Part shown: positions 17,173-26,212 of the stretch, piece by piece
Layout of the letters: each line of letters begins with the position of its first letter
Numbering within the stretch: the stretch's first letter is position 1
Assembly (NCBI GenBank): GCA_964494805.1
Contig: CAZBST010000001.1
Span: 248,001-312,000, forward strand
Reading direction: 5' to 3'
Source of the DNA: CAIYOL01 sp964494805
GTDB lineage: Bacteria > Planctomycetota > Phycisphaerae > Sedimentisphaerales > Anaerobacaceae
Length of the DNA: 64,000 nt
Notes under the pieces: model-generated
Databases searched by the model: none
Told to the model about the DNA's origin: nothing
What the model saw: only the letters and a program-made list of their open reading frames with translations
Program-made: the position numbers and the translations under genes

Positions 17173-17804
17173 TACTGCTCCTTATCCTTTTCCCTGACGA
17201 TTTCGGGCGCTTTCTGCAGTATCCTATCTACAAGACCGTAGCTGATAGCTTCCTCTGCTTCCAGCCAGAGATTTCGGTCGCAATCCTTTTCTACTTTTTC
17301 CGGACTTTGGCCTGTATGCTCAGCCAGTATATTATAAAGCCGGGCGCGCAGACGCAATATTTCCTTGGCTTCAATATCCAAATCGGTGGCAGGTCCCTCC
17401 AGTATGCCAGCAATCAGCGGTTGATGCAGAAGCACCCTGCTATTGGCCAAAAGGAATCGCTTGCCGGCCTTGCCGCCTGTCAGCAGCACTGCCGCCATAC
17501 TTGCCGCCTGTCCAACGCAATAAGTTGCGACATCACATCGCAGAAACTGCATCGTATCGTATATTGCAAGACCTGCTGTGATTGAGCCGCCCGCCGAATT
17601 TATATAAAAATGGATATCGTTTTTACTGTTTTCATTGCTCAGAAACAGCATCTGGGCGATGATTAAATTCGCCGCAGTATCATCGAGCACTCCGCCAAGA
17701 AAGACTATTCTGTCTTTGAGCAGTCTGGAATAAATATCGTAGGCGCGTTCGGTTCGCCCACTTTTTTCAATTACGATTGGCACTAAATTTTGATTGATTG
17801 TCAT
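17172..17804 (-). CDS. clpP: ATP-dependent Clp protease proteolytic subunit, paralog 1
   Basis: A serine protease of 210 residues that forms the barrel degrading proteins fed by ClpX or ClpA. The catalytic triad is complete: Ser102 (GQAASMAA), His127 (VLLHQPL) and Asp176 (KDCDRNLW). The oxyanion-loop GGS is present at 72-74. It is the middle gene of a minus-strand unit of trigger factor, two clpP and a lipoprotein. It differs clearly from paralog 2, so the two may form mixed barrels, as known for some bacteria with several ClpP. No clpX is in the window. Confidence 0.93.
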   Translation of the reverse strand: MTINQNLVPIVIEKSGRTERAYDIYSRLLKDRIVFLGGVLDDTAANLIIAQMLFLSNENSKNDIHFYINSAGGSITAGLAIYDTMQFLRCDVATYCVGQAASMAAVLLTGGKAGKRFLLANSRVLLHQPLIAGILEGPATDLDIEAKEILRLRARLYNILAEHTGQSPEKVEKDCDRNLWLEAEEAISYGLVDRILQKAPEIVREKDKEQ

Positions 17805-17819
17805 ATCTGGTATTCCGTT

Positions 17820-18473
17820 TTACTTTTTGGTTTTTCCTTTCTTTTCCTCGTCTTCTTCATGGAGGACCTCGTCAATAAGGCCGTACTCCTTAGCTTCATC
17901 CGCGGTCAAGAACCTATCTCTTTCGGTCTCAGCGGCGATTTTCTCAATCGACTGGCCGGTGTGTTTTGAAAGAATCTCGTTTATCATAGTTTTGGCTTTG
18001 AGGATTTCCTCTGCCTGGATTTTGATATCGGCTGCCTGTCCGCTGACGCCGCCCCAGACCTGATGCAGCATAACTTTGGCGTGCGGGAGTGCGAAACGTC
18101 TGCCCTTTGTGCCGGCTGCAAGTACCACGGCGCCGCCGGACTGTGCCCTGCCGATACAGTAGGTCGCAACGGGAGAGCCGACAAAACGTATAGTGTCATA
18201 AATAGCCATTGTGTCATCGACGCTTCCGCCCGGGGAATTGATGTAGAGGCTGATTTCGCTGTCGCGTTTGAGATTATCAAGGTAGAGCATCTTCATAATA
18301 ACCTCGGCAGCCCTGGCATAAGATATCTCGCCGATGAGAAAAACGATTCGGTTCTCCAGCAGCATATCGTCGAGACTCATCTGGCGGTATCGCTGATACT
18401 GGGCAGCGGGGCCATATTGGTCATACACTTCCAGGTGCTTTAGAATCTTTTTTTCAGGACGTTCAATAAACAT
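17820..18473 (-). CDS. clpP: ATP-dependent Clp protease proteolytic subunit, paralog 2
   Basis: A ClpP of 217 residues with the triad Ser112 (RAQSGGA), His137 (VMLHQVW) and Asp186 (ERDRFLT), and the GGS loop at 82-84. The residues around the catalytic Ser (AQSGG instead of AASMG) and the acidic-basic C-tail (HEEDEEKKGKTKK) are atypical. It is separated from paralog 1 by 15 bases and from trigger factor by 43 bases. GGAAG precedes the ATG. Confidence 0.92.
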   Translation of the reverse strand: MFIERPEKKILKHLEVYDQYGPAAQYQRYRQMSLDDMLLENRIVFLIGEISYARAAEVIMKMLYLDNLKRDSEISLYINSPGGSVDDTMAIYDTIRFVGSPVATYCIGRAQSGGAVVLAAGTKGRRFALPHAKVMLHQVWGGVSGQAADIKIQAEEILKAKTMINEILSKHTGQSIEKIAAETERDRFLTADEAKEYGLIDEVLHEEDEEKKGKTKK

Positions 18474-18516
18474 TTATTGCTTCCTTCATACGATTGGTTA
18501 TTAATACCCAAATACC

Positions 18517-19974
18517 TTATCGGGTATTTTTGCCCTTTGGTTTTCTTTTTTGGGTGCTTGTTTTACGAGATTGAGAACGTTTCTCCTCGGCAGTTGCCGT
18601 TTTTCTGGTTGTTTTCTTAGCTGGTTTCTTGGTTTCCTTTTTGGGTTCGACTTCTGTTATCTTTGCCGATTCGAGCAATTTGGCAATGCATTTATTTTCC
18701 CGGACCTGTAATCTGAACTGCGCCAACGAGCCGTCGCGCTCCATCTCTTCCCTCATTCTTTCGGGGCGTTGTCCCCGTTGAACAGCCAATTGTGCGATAT
18801 GGCCGTTAATTTCCTCGTCGGTGATATCAATCTTAAGTTTCTCGGCAACTTTGGCCATTATAAAGAGGGTTTTGAGCTGGTCGTTGGCCTGCCGGTCGCT
18901 GCCGGCCTTGAGCTGTTCCATCTGCTGTTCAATCTGCTCGCGGGCAATTCCCCGCATCATCAGATTGGAATACTGTCTCTTCAGCAGTGCGTCCGATTGT
19001 TCTGCAACAATATCGACGGGCAGGTCAAACTTTGTGTTGTCGAGCATATATTTGTAAATCTGCTCAGCCATCTCGCCCTGAACCTGCTGCTCCAGCCGGG
19101 CCTGCAGACTGTTCTTAATTTTTTCTCGCATCTCGTTTTCATCTTTAACACCAAGACGGTTGAAGAAATTTTCATCCAGCGCAGCGGGTTTGAGCCATTT
19201 TGCTTCCTTGACGGCAATTTGAATATCTACCTTTTTGCCTCGATACTCCTGCCGGAAATATGTTTTTGGGACGTCTACGCTTGTTTGTTTGGTGTCGCCG
19301 GACTTGGTGCCTACGAGAAGCTCATCCAGCTTCTCTACCGGGATTGCCCCGACAAAACCATTGCTCCTGACATATATCTCGATGTTATTAAGCTTCTGTT
19401 CTTCCTCGACGCCCTCCGGCTTTAGAACCACGTCGGCTATTATCTGGTCGTCAAGCTCGACTTTTCCGCCGTCCCGCGGCGTCCATATACCTGACCACTT
19501 TTGCAGCCGCTCAATCTCCGTGTCGATTTGCTCGTCCGTGACTTTCAGCTTTTGCTTTTCTACGGGGATGCCTTCCAGCTTTGGCAAATCAAACTCCGGA
19601 CGCACCTCGACATCGAACTCAAATTTCAGCGGCCCTGCAGCTGGCAGCTCTACCTTTTCAAAATCGATATCGGGGTCGCGAAGAATATCCAGTTTATTAT
19701 CCTTAAGAGCTGCGTCGCTTGCATTGGCCAGTAGTTTCAGCTTAATTTGCTCTGTTGTTTCTTTGCCGAACCTTTTTTCCAGAAGTCGGCGGGGTGCCCT
19801 GCCTCTTCTGAAGCCCGGCAACAAAGCTTCTTTGCGCAGAGTCTCATACTGCTCGTCCGTGGTTTTTTTCACCGTCTCTTCCGGAATCTCTACGACAACT
19901 TTTTTCTTACAAGGCCCTGCTTCTTCGATTGTAACTGTGTTTTTCAACTCTGTGGTTTCTTGCTCTTTGGCCAT
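18517..19974 (-). CDS. tig: Trigger factor with long basic C-terminal tail
   Basis: A ribosome-bound chaperone of 485 residues. The ribosome-binding signature LPGFRRGRAPRRLLEKRFG lies near residue 55. A middle PPIase-like domain (about 160-265) and a helical C-terminal chaperone domain follow. The last 45 residues are an unusual Lys/Arg/Thr-rich extension (KKPAKKTTRKT...). ATG at 19974 (MAKEQETT) was chosen because GGGAG lies ahead of it; an in-frame TTG at 19992 is less likely. The order tig-clpP is common in bacteria; here a second clpP is added. Confidence 0.92.
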   Translation of the reverse strand: MAKEQETTELKNTVTIEEAGPCKKKVVVEIPEETVKKTTDEQYETLRKEALLPGFRRGRAPRRLLEKRFGKETTEQIKLKLLANASDAALKDNKLDILRDPDIDFEKVELPAAGPLKFEFDVEVRPEFDLPKLEGIPVEKQKLKVTDEQIDTEIERLQKWSGIWTPRDGGKVELDDQIIADVVLKPEGVEEEQKLNNIEIYVRSNGFVGAIPVEKLDELLVGTKSGDTKQTSVDVPKTYFRQEYRGKKVDIQIAVKEAKWLKPAALDENFFNRLGVKDENEMREKIKNSLQARLEQQVQGEMAEQIYKYMLDNTKFDLPVDIVAEQSDALLKRQYSNLMMRGIAREQIEQQMEQLKAGSDRQANDQLKTLFIMAKVAEKLKIDITDEEINGHIAQLAVQRGQRPERMREEMERDGSLAQFRLQVRENKCIAKLLESAKITEVEPKKETKKPAKKTTRKTATAEEKRSQSRKTSTQKRKPKGKNTR

Positions 19975-20163
19975 TCCAACGCTCCCGCACAACTCTGCTT
20001 AGACTGCCCTAAAATAATAAACAAAAAAGGCATCGAGAAAACAACTTCCCTTAGCCAGATTTCAGCATTTTTTTCAACATATCGGCGACCAATGCCAAAC
20101 TACATTTAGCTGGTAACTCGCCGGTACTATATACCCGTAATCCTTTATCAAGCAAATCCTTAA

Positions 20164-20235
20164 AGCGGGTGATGAGGCTCGAACTCACGACATTCACGTT
20201 GGCAACGTGACGCTCTACCACTGAGCTACACCCGC
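20164..20235 (-). tRNA. tRNA-Gly (GCC)
   Basis: GCGGGTG pairs with CACCCGC, the D-arm is GCTCAGTGGTAGAGC, the anticodon loop TTGCCAA gives GCC, and the T-loop is TTCGAGC. CCA is not encoded. Confidence 0.95.
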
Positions 20236-20515
20236 ATTTTCACGACCCGTCACTTGTATCTCGCCGAGTAACGAGAAACACTAATAATATTATACGGGCA
20301 GATTAACCTCTTGCAAGGCCTTTTTTGTGAAAGTTTGGTGTTTATCCGCCACACTTCCGACGGATTTATATCGGCTGAAAAACAGGGCAAACGAGGTAAA
20401 TTTCCGGCTTGTCTTTGGCGAGAATTGGTAGGATAATGAAAAAAGTTAAAAATTAAAAGTAAAGCAAAATTGTGGAATTGCCCGTGCGGAATATGAAGGA
20501 AGAACTGGCGGAAAA

Positions 20516-21427
20516 ATGAGCGCAAAGTATATGAGATTGTTCAAGATGGGGGTGTATACGGGGCTGTCTTTGCTGATAGTACCAGTATTAATTACGATTA
20601 TCTTTATGGTCGGCTGTGCTGCAGAACCCAGCAGTGTTCTTACTACGCAAAGCAAAGAAAGCAGCGCAAGTCAAGCGCCGGCTGATGTAAACGCTGAACC
20701 GGAGCGGAAACAAAAAGCCATTGAAGAGAAAAAAGTGCTGCGCCCGGAACATACGCATCCCGCTTTTGCGGAACGAGTAAAAGAGCGGGAGAGAATGGTG
20801 GCCGAGCAAATTCAGGTGAGGGGCATCAAAGACCCAAATGTTTTGGCGGTGATGCGGATTGTGCCGCGACATGCGTTTGTAAAAGCCAGCAAGCAGGACT
20901 TTGCCTACGGCGATTATCCGCTGCCGATAGGATTCGGCCAGACCATAAGCCAGCCATATATCGTGGCGTTTATGACGGAGGCGCTGGAATTGGGCCCGGA
21001 TTCGAAGGTATTGGAGATAGGGACAGGGTCCGGCTATCAGGCGGCGGTATGCGCAGAGATTGCCGCCGAAGTCTATACCATCGAGATTATCGAAGGACTT
21101 GCTAAACGAGCGGAGGAGAAACTGAAAGAATTAGGTTATACGAACGTATTCGTCAGGGCGGGCGACGGGTATTTCGGCTGGCCGGAGAAGGCGCCCTTTG
21201 ACGCCATTATCGGTACGGCGGCAGCCGAGCGGATACCACCACCATTGATAGAGCAGTTAGCCCCTGGCGGCAGGATGATATTGCCTTATGAAACTTCTTC
21301 CGGTTTTCAATATCTGGTGCTGATAACCAAAAACGAGAAGGGCGGTATAAATAGAAGGAATGTTTTACCCGTTATGTTTGTTCCGATGACCGGCGAGGTA
21401 ACAAAGCCGGAGAAATCGGCGAGATAA
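20516..21427 (+). CDS. pcm: Protein-L-isoaspartate O-methyltransferase with lipoprotein signal
   Basis: A protein of 303 residues. The enzyme part (about 90-295) shows PIMT motifs: VPRHAFV, GQTISQPYIVAFM, the SAM-binding LEIGTGSGYQ and APGGRMILP. It methylates isoaspartyl residues in damaged proteins, using SAM. Ahead of it lie a hydrophobic segment (residues 15-33) and a lipobox-like FMVGC, then a Ser/Glu/Lys-rich linker. This predicts a membrane anchor outside the cytoplasm, where SAM is not normally available. GAAGGAAG precedes the ATG. The gene is monocistronic. Confidence 0.9.
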   Translation: MSAKYMRLFKMGVYTGLSLLIVPVLITIIFMVGCAAEPSSVLTTQSKESSASQAPADVNAEPERKQKAIEEKKVLRPEHTHPAFAERVKERERMVAEQIQVRGIKDPNVLAVMRIVPRHAFVKASKQDFAYGDYPLPIGFGQTISQPYIVAFMTEALELGPDSKVLEIGTGSGYQAAVCAEIAAEVYTIEIIEGLAKRAEEKLKELGYTNVFVRAGDGYFGWPEKAPFDAIIGTAAAERIPPPLIEQLAPGGRMILPYETSSGFQYLVLITKNEKGGINRRNVLPVMFVPMTGEVTKPEKSAR

Positions 21428-21446
21428 CTTTGCTGCAAGGAATACG

Positions 21447-21791
21447 TCAGCAGGTCAAATGCAGGGCCGCGGCAACATTTACACCAGCCTGTAATAACTC
21501 GTTAAACTTTTGGACGGCTTTATAGGTATCGAGCGCCTCTAATTGGATATTGTGCTTTTGCAGAACCTGCCGTGTCTGCTCTGATATTTTCATTATCCCT
21601 GATGCCCCGCAGCCGACCACCAGGACGGATGGTTTGGCTGATAAAACGATTTCGATATCCTCAGGAGATAACAAATGACCCTGTTTTCGCCACCAATCGG
21701 ATTGGACGGAACCGCCGAGGATTATACAATCGTTGTTGTAGGTTTTGCCTTCGATAACGATTTTGCCGAACTGGTACGAATCAATATGCAT
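21447..21791 (-). CDS. Mth938/NDUFAF3-domain (DUF498) protein
   Basis: A small soluble protein of 114 residues with the compact fold typical of the family: FGKIVIEGKTYNNDCII near the start, the glycine turn VVGCGASG at about 68-75, and a C-terminal helix with a variable GVNVAAALHLTC end. Bacterial members have no settled function; mitochondrial relatives help complex I assembly. It converges with the isoaspartate methyltransferase gene. Confidence 0.85.
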   Translation of the reverse strand: MHIDSYQFGKIVIEGKTYNNDCIILGGSVQSDWWRKQGHLLSPEDIEIVLSAKPSVLVVGCGASGIMKISEQTRQVLQKHNIQLEALDTYKAVQKFNELLQAGVNVAAALHLTC

Positions 21792-21936
21792 ATTGGTTTT
21801 TTAACACAAGGTGCCTTGATTATCTATTGAAATCCGCCGTGGACTGATAACCATTTTATTTTTGTAATTCTTCTTTTTTTGCTAAAATCTAGTATGAAAA
21901 TATCGCAGCACATCTTTTCTAAAAAGGGCTGACTAT

Positions 21937-22704
21937 ATGTTTTGGTTTAAGAAATGGCGACGAAATCGGCTTGGCTATAAGCAATTTCCTGAGAGGTGGC
22001 TGCGGATTATTGAAAAGAACGTGCCGTTATACAACAGCTTACCGCCCGAAGATAAAACCGAGCTGCGGCGTCATATACTTATATTCATTGGCGAGAAGCG
22101 GTTCGGGGGCTGCCGCGGACTTGAAATAACTGATGAAATAAAGGTCACTATAGCTGCGCAGGCGTGCATACTGCTTCTGCATCGGGAAACCGATTATTAT
22201 CCGGGTCTTTCCACGATACTGGTATATCCGCGGGCTTTTGTAGCGCGGCGGGCCGAACATTTGCCCGGCGGAGTGGTGTCTGAAGGGCCGCAGGCGCTTA
22301 AGGGAGAATCTTGGCATCGGGGGCCGGTCATCCTGTCGTGGGACGATGTGAAACACGATACCGCCGACATCAACGATGGTCACAATGTCGTATTCCACGA
22401 GTTCGCACATCAAATTGAAAGCTCCGGCGGCAAAAGAGACAGCACGGCTGTTTTAAAAAACAGGTCAAGCTATATTGCGTGGGCGCGTGTGTTGCAAAAA
22501 GATTACGAGAAGCTCAGGCAGGCAACGGCCCGGCGACAGCCGACACTTTTAAATAAATACGGCGCGACCAACCCTGCAGAGTTTTTCGCAGTTGTTACGG
22601 AGTTCTTTTTCGAAAAACCCAAAGAGCTGAGGCAGATTCACCCGCAGCTTTATAATGAGTTAAAACAGTTTTACCAGCAGGACCCTGTCAGTTATTTAAC
22701 CTGA
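21937..22704 (+). CDS. mtfA: MtfA-type zinc metallopeptidase (M90)
   Basis: A cytosolic peptidase of 255 residues. The zinc site HEFAHQIE starts at His154, with the further family motif NPAEFFAVVTEFFFE near 210. The N-terminal segment PLYNSLPPEDKTELRR is also typical. The E. coli relative MtfA inactivates the glucose regulator Mlc; whether that role holds here is unknown. AAAGGG lies ahead of the ATG. It converges on the arsenic operon with 10 bases between stops. Confidence 0.9.
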   Translation: MFWFKKWRRNRLGYKQFPERWLRIIEKNVPLYNSLPPEDKTELRRHILIFIGEKRFGGCRGLEITDEIKVTIAAQACILLLHRETDYYPGLSTILVYPRAFVARRAEHLPGGVVSEGPQALKGESWHRGPVILSWDDVKHDTADINDGHNVVFHEFAHQIESSGGKRDSTAVLKNRSSYIAWARVLQKDYEKLRQATARRQPTLLNKYGATNPAEFFAVVTEFFFEKPKELRQIHPQLYNELKQFYQQDPVSYLT

Positions 22705-22714
22705 AACATAATTA

Positions 22715-23905
22715 TTAACAGCGGCTTTGCCCAACAGTTCCGAACCATTTTTGCGTCTTCAGGCATATTTTCACGAGCATCAGCATCACCGGCACCTCTA
22801 TAAGAACGCCTACAACCGTTGCCAAAGCTGCGCCAGAGGACAAGCCGAACAGCATTGTGGCCGTAGCGATGGCAATCTCGAAGTGATTCGATGCCCCAAT
22901 CATAGCCGACGGCGCAGCATCCCGATATGTGAGCTTCAAAGGCCTCGACAGCCCGTAACCAATCCAAAAGATAAAATTGGTTTGAATAAATAAAGGTATT
23001 GCAATCCACAGGATTGTCAGTGGGTTCGAGAGGATAATTTCGCCCTTAAATGAAAACAGCAGCACGAGAGTAATCAGCAATGCAATAATCGTTATCGGCG
23101 TCAGGAAGTGCAAAAACTTTTCCTCAAACCAAATTCGCCCCTTAGCCGCTATAATCCATTTCCTCGAAAAGTATCCTGCCACAAGCGGCAGAGCAACATA
23201 TATTGCTATCGAAAGGACCAATGCCTGCCACGGCACAGGCAATCTGCCTACACCCAAAAGAAAACCGCCCAGCGGCCCGTAAAGCACGAGCATCGACAAA
23301 GAGTTAATTGCAACCATTACCAGTGTATGGCCGTCGTTGCCTTTTGCAAGATAGCCCCAGACAAGCACCATCGCCGTGCACGGAGCAATACCCAGCAGGA
23401 TACAGCCAGCCAGGTAACTGCGCCAAAGAGGGACTTCAAGAACTTTTACGCCGCCCTGCTCTATTACTTTGCCGACTCCGTAGGTTGCGCCGACCGGTAA
23501 ATCAAGGCCGAACGGCATTTTGACAATATCTACAGCATTAGCGCCTATGAAATTGTGAAAGACAGTTCCAAGAAAGAATAATGCGATGGCATACATCGTA
23601 AAGGGCTTTATAGCCCAGTTTAGAAACAAAGTAAGACCTACAGGTTTTACGCTTTTGCCGGCCTTTAACACCTCCGCAAAATCAATTTTCACCATAATCG
23701 GGTACATCATAAAAAACAGACATATCGCAATCGGAATTGAGATTACTGGAGCACCGCCGACGTATATCGCCATATCGTCGAGCGTCCTGGCCAAACTCGG
23801 CGCAAGTTTGCCCAGCACAACGCCTGTAATAATGCACAGTCCGACCCACAGCGTAAGATATTTCTCAAATATGCTGAGTTTTCTTGTTTTTTCTTCTTCT
23901 GTCAC
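22715..23905 (-). CDS. acr3: ACR3-family arsenite efflux permease
   Basis: An integral membrane protein of 396 residues with about ten hydrophobic segments that exports arsenite using the ion gradient. Family segments include the transmembrane stretch with GIAPCTAMVLVW, which holds the conserved Cys needed for arsenite transport, and APSAMIGASNHFEIAIA. It is the last gene of the arsenic operon, 11 bases after arsM. Confidence 0.93.
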   Translation of the reverse strand: MTEEEKTRKLSIFEKYLTLWVGLCIITGVVLGKLAPSLARTLDDMAIYVGGAPVISIPIAICLFFMMYPIMVKIDFAEVLKAGKSVKPVGLTLFLNWAIKPFTMYAIALFFLGTVFHNFIGANAVDIVKMPFGLDLPVGATYGVGKVIEQGGVKVLEVPLWRSYLAGCILLGIAPCTAMVLVWGYLAKGNDGHTLVMVAINSLSMLVLYGPLGGFLLGVGRLPVPWQALVLSIAIYVALPLVAGYFSRKWIIAAKGRIWFEEKFLHFLTPITIIALLITLVLLFSFKGEIILSNPLTILWIAIPLFIQTNFIFWIGYGLSRPLKLTYRDAAPSAMIGASNHFEIAIATATMLFGLSSGAALATVVGVLIEVPVMLMLVKICLKTQKWFGTVGQSRC

Positions 23906-23916
23906 GCCCTGATTCC

Positions 23917-24741
23917 TTATTCTTTTCTTCTGAATGCCGTAACATTGACACTGACAATATAATCGCTGGGTTTGCTCCCCGGAGGCAAAAGTTTTATGAC
24001 CTCCTTGAAAAGCGGGTCGCCGGAACCTGCCATCACGTCAATAATATGCGTTTTTTCATCCGCCCGAATGTCGACAAGCCCGGCCCGTTCTGCCATCTTT
24101 ACGGTTTCATCAACGCTGACTGCACCTGCAATACAGCATAATAGTGCAGCGGCAGCCTTGATAATTTCCTTCGGTATGGGCTTCTTCAGTGCAATGTCGG
24201 AGATGCACGCTTTGCCGCCGGGTTTTAATACACGGGCTATTTCATTCCAGACCTGCTGCTTATCCGGCGAAAGATTGATTACGCAATTGGAAATTACTAC
24301 GTCAACGCTTGCATCTGCTACCGGAATGTGTTCTATCTCACCGAGCCGAAACTCTACATTCGAAAGGCCGGTCTTCCTGGTAAACGCGGCTATGCCTGCT
24401 CTGGCCTTGCTTATCATTTCCGGTGTCATATCGACGCCGATAGAGTAGCCTGTCGGGCCGACTTTGGACGCAGCGATGAATACATCGAATCCGCCTCCGC
24501 TGCCCAAATCCATAACTACCTGCCCGGCTTCAAGATTGGCAATAGCGGTCGGATTGCCACACGATAGCCCCATATTTGCTCCCTCTGGCAGAACCTCCAG
24601 TTCTCCCGCGGTATATCCTATCCCCTCAGCAAGTTTGTTGGGTGATAGTGACCCACAGCCGCAGCCGCTCCCCGTTTTGCCTTTGGCTATATCTATATAT
24701 CCCTTACGAACGGTTTCTCTCATTTTTTCTTTTGGTTCCAT
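23917..24741 (-). CDS. arsM: Arsenite S-adenosylmethionine methyltransferase
   Basis: A cytosolic methyltransferase of 274 residues that adds methyl groups from SAM to As(III). The SAM-binding motif VMDLGSGGGFD lies near 76-86. Candidate arsenic-binding cysteines lie in GCGCGS (N-terminal), MGLSCGNP and SNCVINL, as in known ArsM, and a further CC pair is in ALLCCIAG. It sits between a CcdA-like gene and acr3, which supports arsenic over general methylation. Confidence 0.93.
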   Translation of the reverse strand: MEPKEKMRETVRKGYIDIAKGKTGSGCGCGSLSPNKLAEGIGYTAGELEVLPEGANMGLSCGNPTAIANLEAGQVVMDLGSGGGFDVFIAASKVGPTGYSIGVDMTPEMISKARAGIAAFTRKTGLSNVEFRLGEIEHIPVADASVDVVISNCVINLSPDKQQVWNEIARVLKPGGKACISDIALKKPIPKEIIKAAAALLCCIAGAVSVDETVKMAERAGLVDIRADEKTHIIDVMAGSGDPLFKEVIKLLPPGSKPSDYIVSVNVTAFRRKE

Positions 24742-24851
24742 AATAAATTCCTTTTTAAAAAAGTCCCACTGGCCTTTTGCGTTTTTCGCTATATTTATTT
24801 TTTTCAGTCATCGCCTTGGCTTCTGAGAATCGATAGGGGATATCCCCATCT

Positions 24852-25556
24852 TTATGAAGGAGATGTGTAAATCAGATACAAACCGCCTAAAAGAACAAGA
24901 ACACCGCAGATTTTCTTTAGTATAACGGCCCCCTTAGAGCGCTCGTTCCAGTTCATATACTGCTCCACGAGCTCTGTTGATGTCCCCGCCAGCACGATTA
25001 CAGAGCAATGTCCAATTCCGTAAACCAGCAGTAGAATTATGCCGTAAAGCAAATTCGTGTTTGCCAGCTTGAATGTAACGCCGAGCATCGGCGCCATATA
25101 AGCAAAAGTGCAGGGGCCTATGGCAATACCAAAGACTAAGCCAAGAATAAAAGCAGCCAGCGCACCTTTACGTTTCATTCCAACCTGCCCCGGCCCCGAC
25201 CACGGCACCGGAATAACGTCGAGCAGGTGAAGTCCGACTAAGAAAAATATCAGCGCCACAAAATAATTGCCGTATTTCCCGATGTCACCTATCATTCGTC
25301 CCGCCGCGGCCGTAATGACCCCGATAGCTCCGATGGTGATAAGTATCCCCACTGCAAATAAAGCGGAGATGACAAAAGCCCGCTTCGTTGATATCCTGCC
25401 CTGCTCATCAATGAAACCTACAATCAATGGGATGCTGGCTAAGTGACAGGGACTTAACAGAATACTCAGGATGCCCCAGATAAACGATGCGCCTATCGCT
25501 ATCAGCGGCGTGCTTTCAACTGCGTGAGTTAAGTTGGTAAAAAGCTGCTGTATCAT
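24852..25556 (-). CDS. CcdA/DsbD-like transmembrane thiol-disulfide transporter
   Basis: A membrane protein of 234 residues with six or so hydrophobic segments. It carries two conserved Cys in the CcdA pattern, SPCHLAS in the first helix and GPCTFAY in the middle. The family passes electrons from cytosolic thioredoxin to outer-side thiol proteins. The start overlaps the upstream thioredoxin-like gene (4 bases), so the two form a coupled pair within the arsenic operon. Confidence 0.88.
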   Translation of the reverse strand: MIQQLFTNLTHAVESTPLIAIGASFIWGILSILLSPCHLASIPLIVGFIDEQGRISTKRAFVISALFAVGILITIGAIGVITAAAGRMIGDIGKYGNYFVALIFFLVGLHLLDVIPVPWSGPGQVGMKRKGALAAFILGLVFGIAIGPCTFAYMAPMLGVTFKLANTNLLYGIILLLVYGIGHCSVIVLAGTSTELVEQYMNWNERSKGAVILKKICGVLVLLGGLYLIYTSPS

Positions 25557-25972
25557 TTAATTTTTGCAAGTTCAACGCCAAGTTCTTTCCACTTGGCTAA
25601 AATATCTTCTTTAGAGAAAAATCCTTCGTGTCGGAACAATTCTTTGCCGGAAGCATCGAAAAATATCTGAGTTGGAATAATCGTAATCCCATATTCCTTG
25701 GCCTTGTCAGGATTTTTCCAGACATCGATGAATTCCACATTGATAATTCCGGCATAATCTTTCTTTATCTCCTCAAGTATCGGGGCCATCATTTTGCAGG
25801 GAATACATTTATCAGCCCCCAAATCAACCAACCTCGGTAGCTTTCTAACCTCGCTTGGCTGTTGACTCTGAGGAGACACTGTTTGGGAATTCTCTTTGTT
25901 CTTCAAGACGACCACCGCCGCCACCGATGCAACAAGAAGTAAAACGATAATTATTTTCGGTAAATGTTTCAC
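25553..25972 (-). CDS. Membrane-anchored thioredoxin-like protein
   Basis: A product of 139 residues. One N-terminal membrane segment (about 5-24) places a thioredoxin fold outside the cytoplasm. The active site is DKCIPCKMM, and the cis-Pro segment ITIIPTQIFF is present. It overlaps both neighbours by 4 bases, so it is tightly cotranslated with the CcdA-like transporter, its likely electron donor. It may reduce or repair arsenic-attacked thiols; that is inference. Confidence 0.88.
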   Translation of the reverse strand: MKHLPKIIIVLLLVASVAAVVVLKNKENSQTVSPQSQQPSEVRKLPRLVDLGADKCIPCKMMAPILEEIKKDYAGIINVEFIDVWKNPDKAKEYGITIIPTQIFFDASGKELFRHEGFFSKEDILAKWKELGVELAKIK

Positions 25973-26202
25973 CTTAATAGTTCCTTTAATTCTTCGGCTG
26001 AAGCTACTTTACCAACAACCTTGACCTTGCCGTCAACCGCCAGTGCAGGTGTTATCATCACGCCGAATTTCATTATCTCATTGATTTTTGTTATCTTTTC
26101 AAGCTCATATTCCATTCCGAGTTCTTTAGCGGCTGCTTCCGCGTTCTCCGCCAGCTTTTTGCACTTCGGACAGCCCGCCCCGAGTATCTGAATCTTCTTC
26201 AT
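25969..26202 (-). CDS. Small thioredoxin-family redox protein (MTH895-like)
   Basis: A cytosolic protein of 77 residues with the active site GCPKCKKL at 10-17 and the cis-Pro segment VMITPALAVDGKV. This matches the small 'redox-active disulfide protein' family often found beside arsenic genes and permeases. It is coupled by a 4-base overlap to the anchored thioredoxin-like gene. Confidence 0.9.
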   Translation of the reverse strand: MKKIQILGAGCPKCKKLAENAEAAAKELGMEYELEKITKINEIMKFGVMITPALAVDGKVKVVGKVASAEELKELLR

Positions 26203-26212
26203 TTTTTATCTT

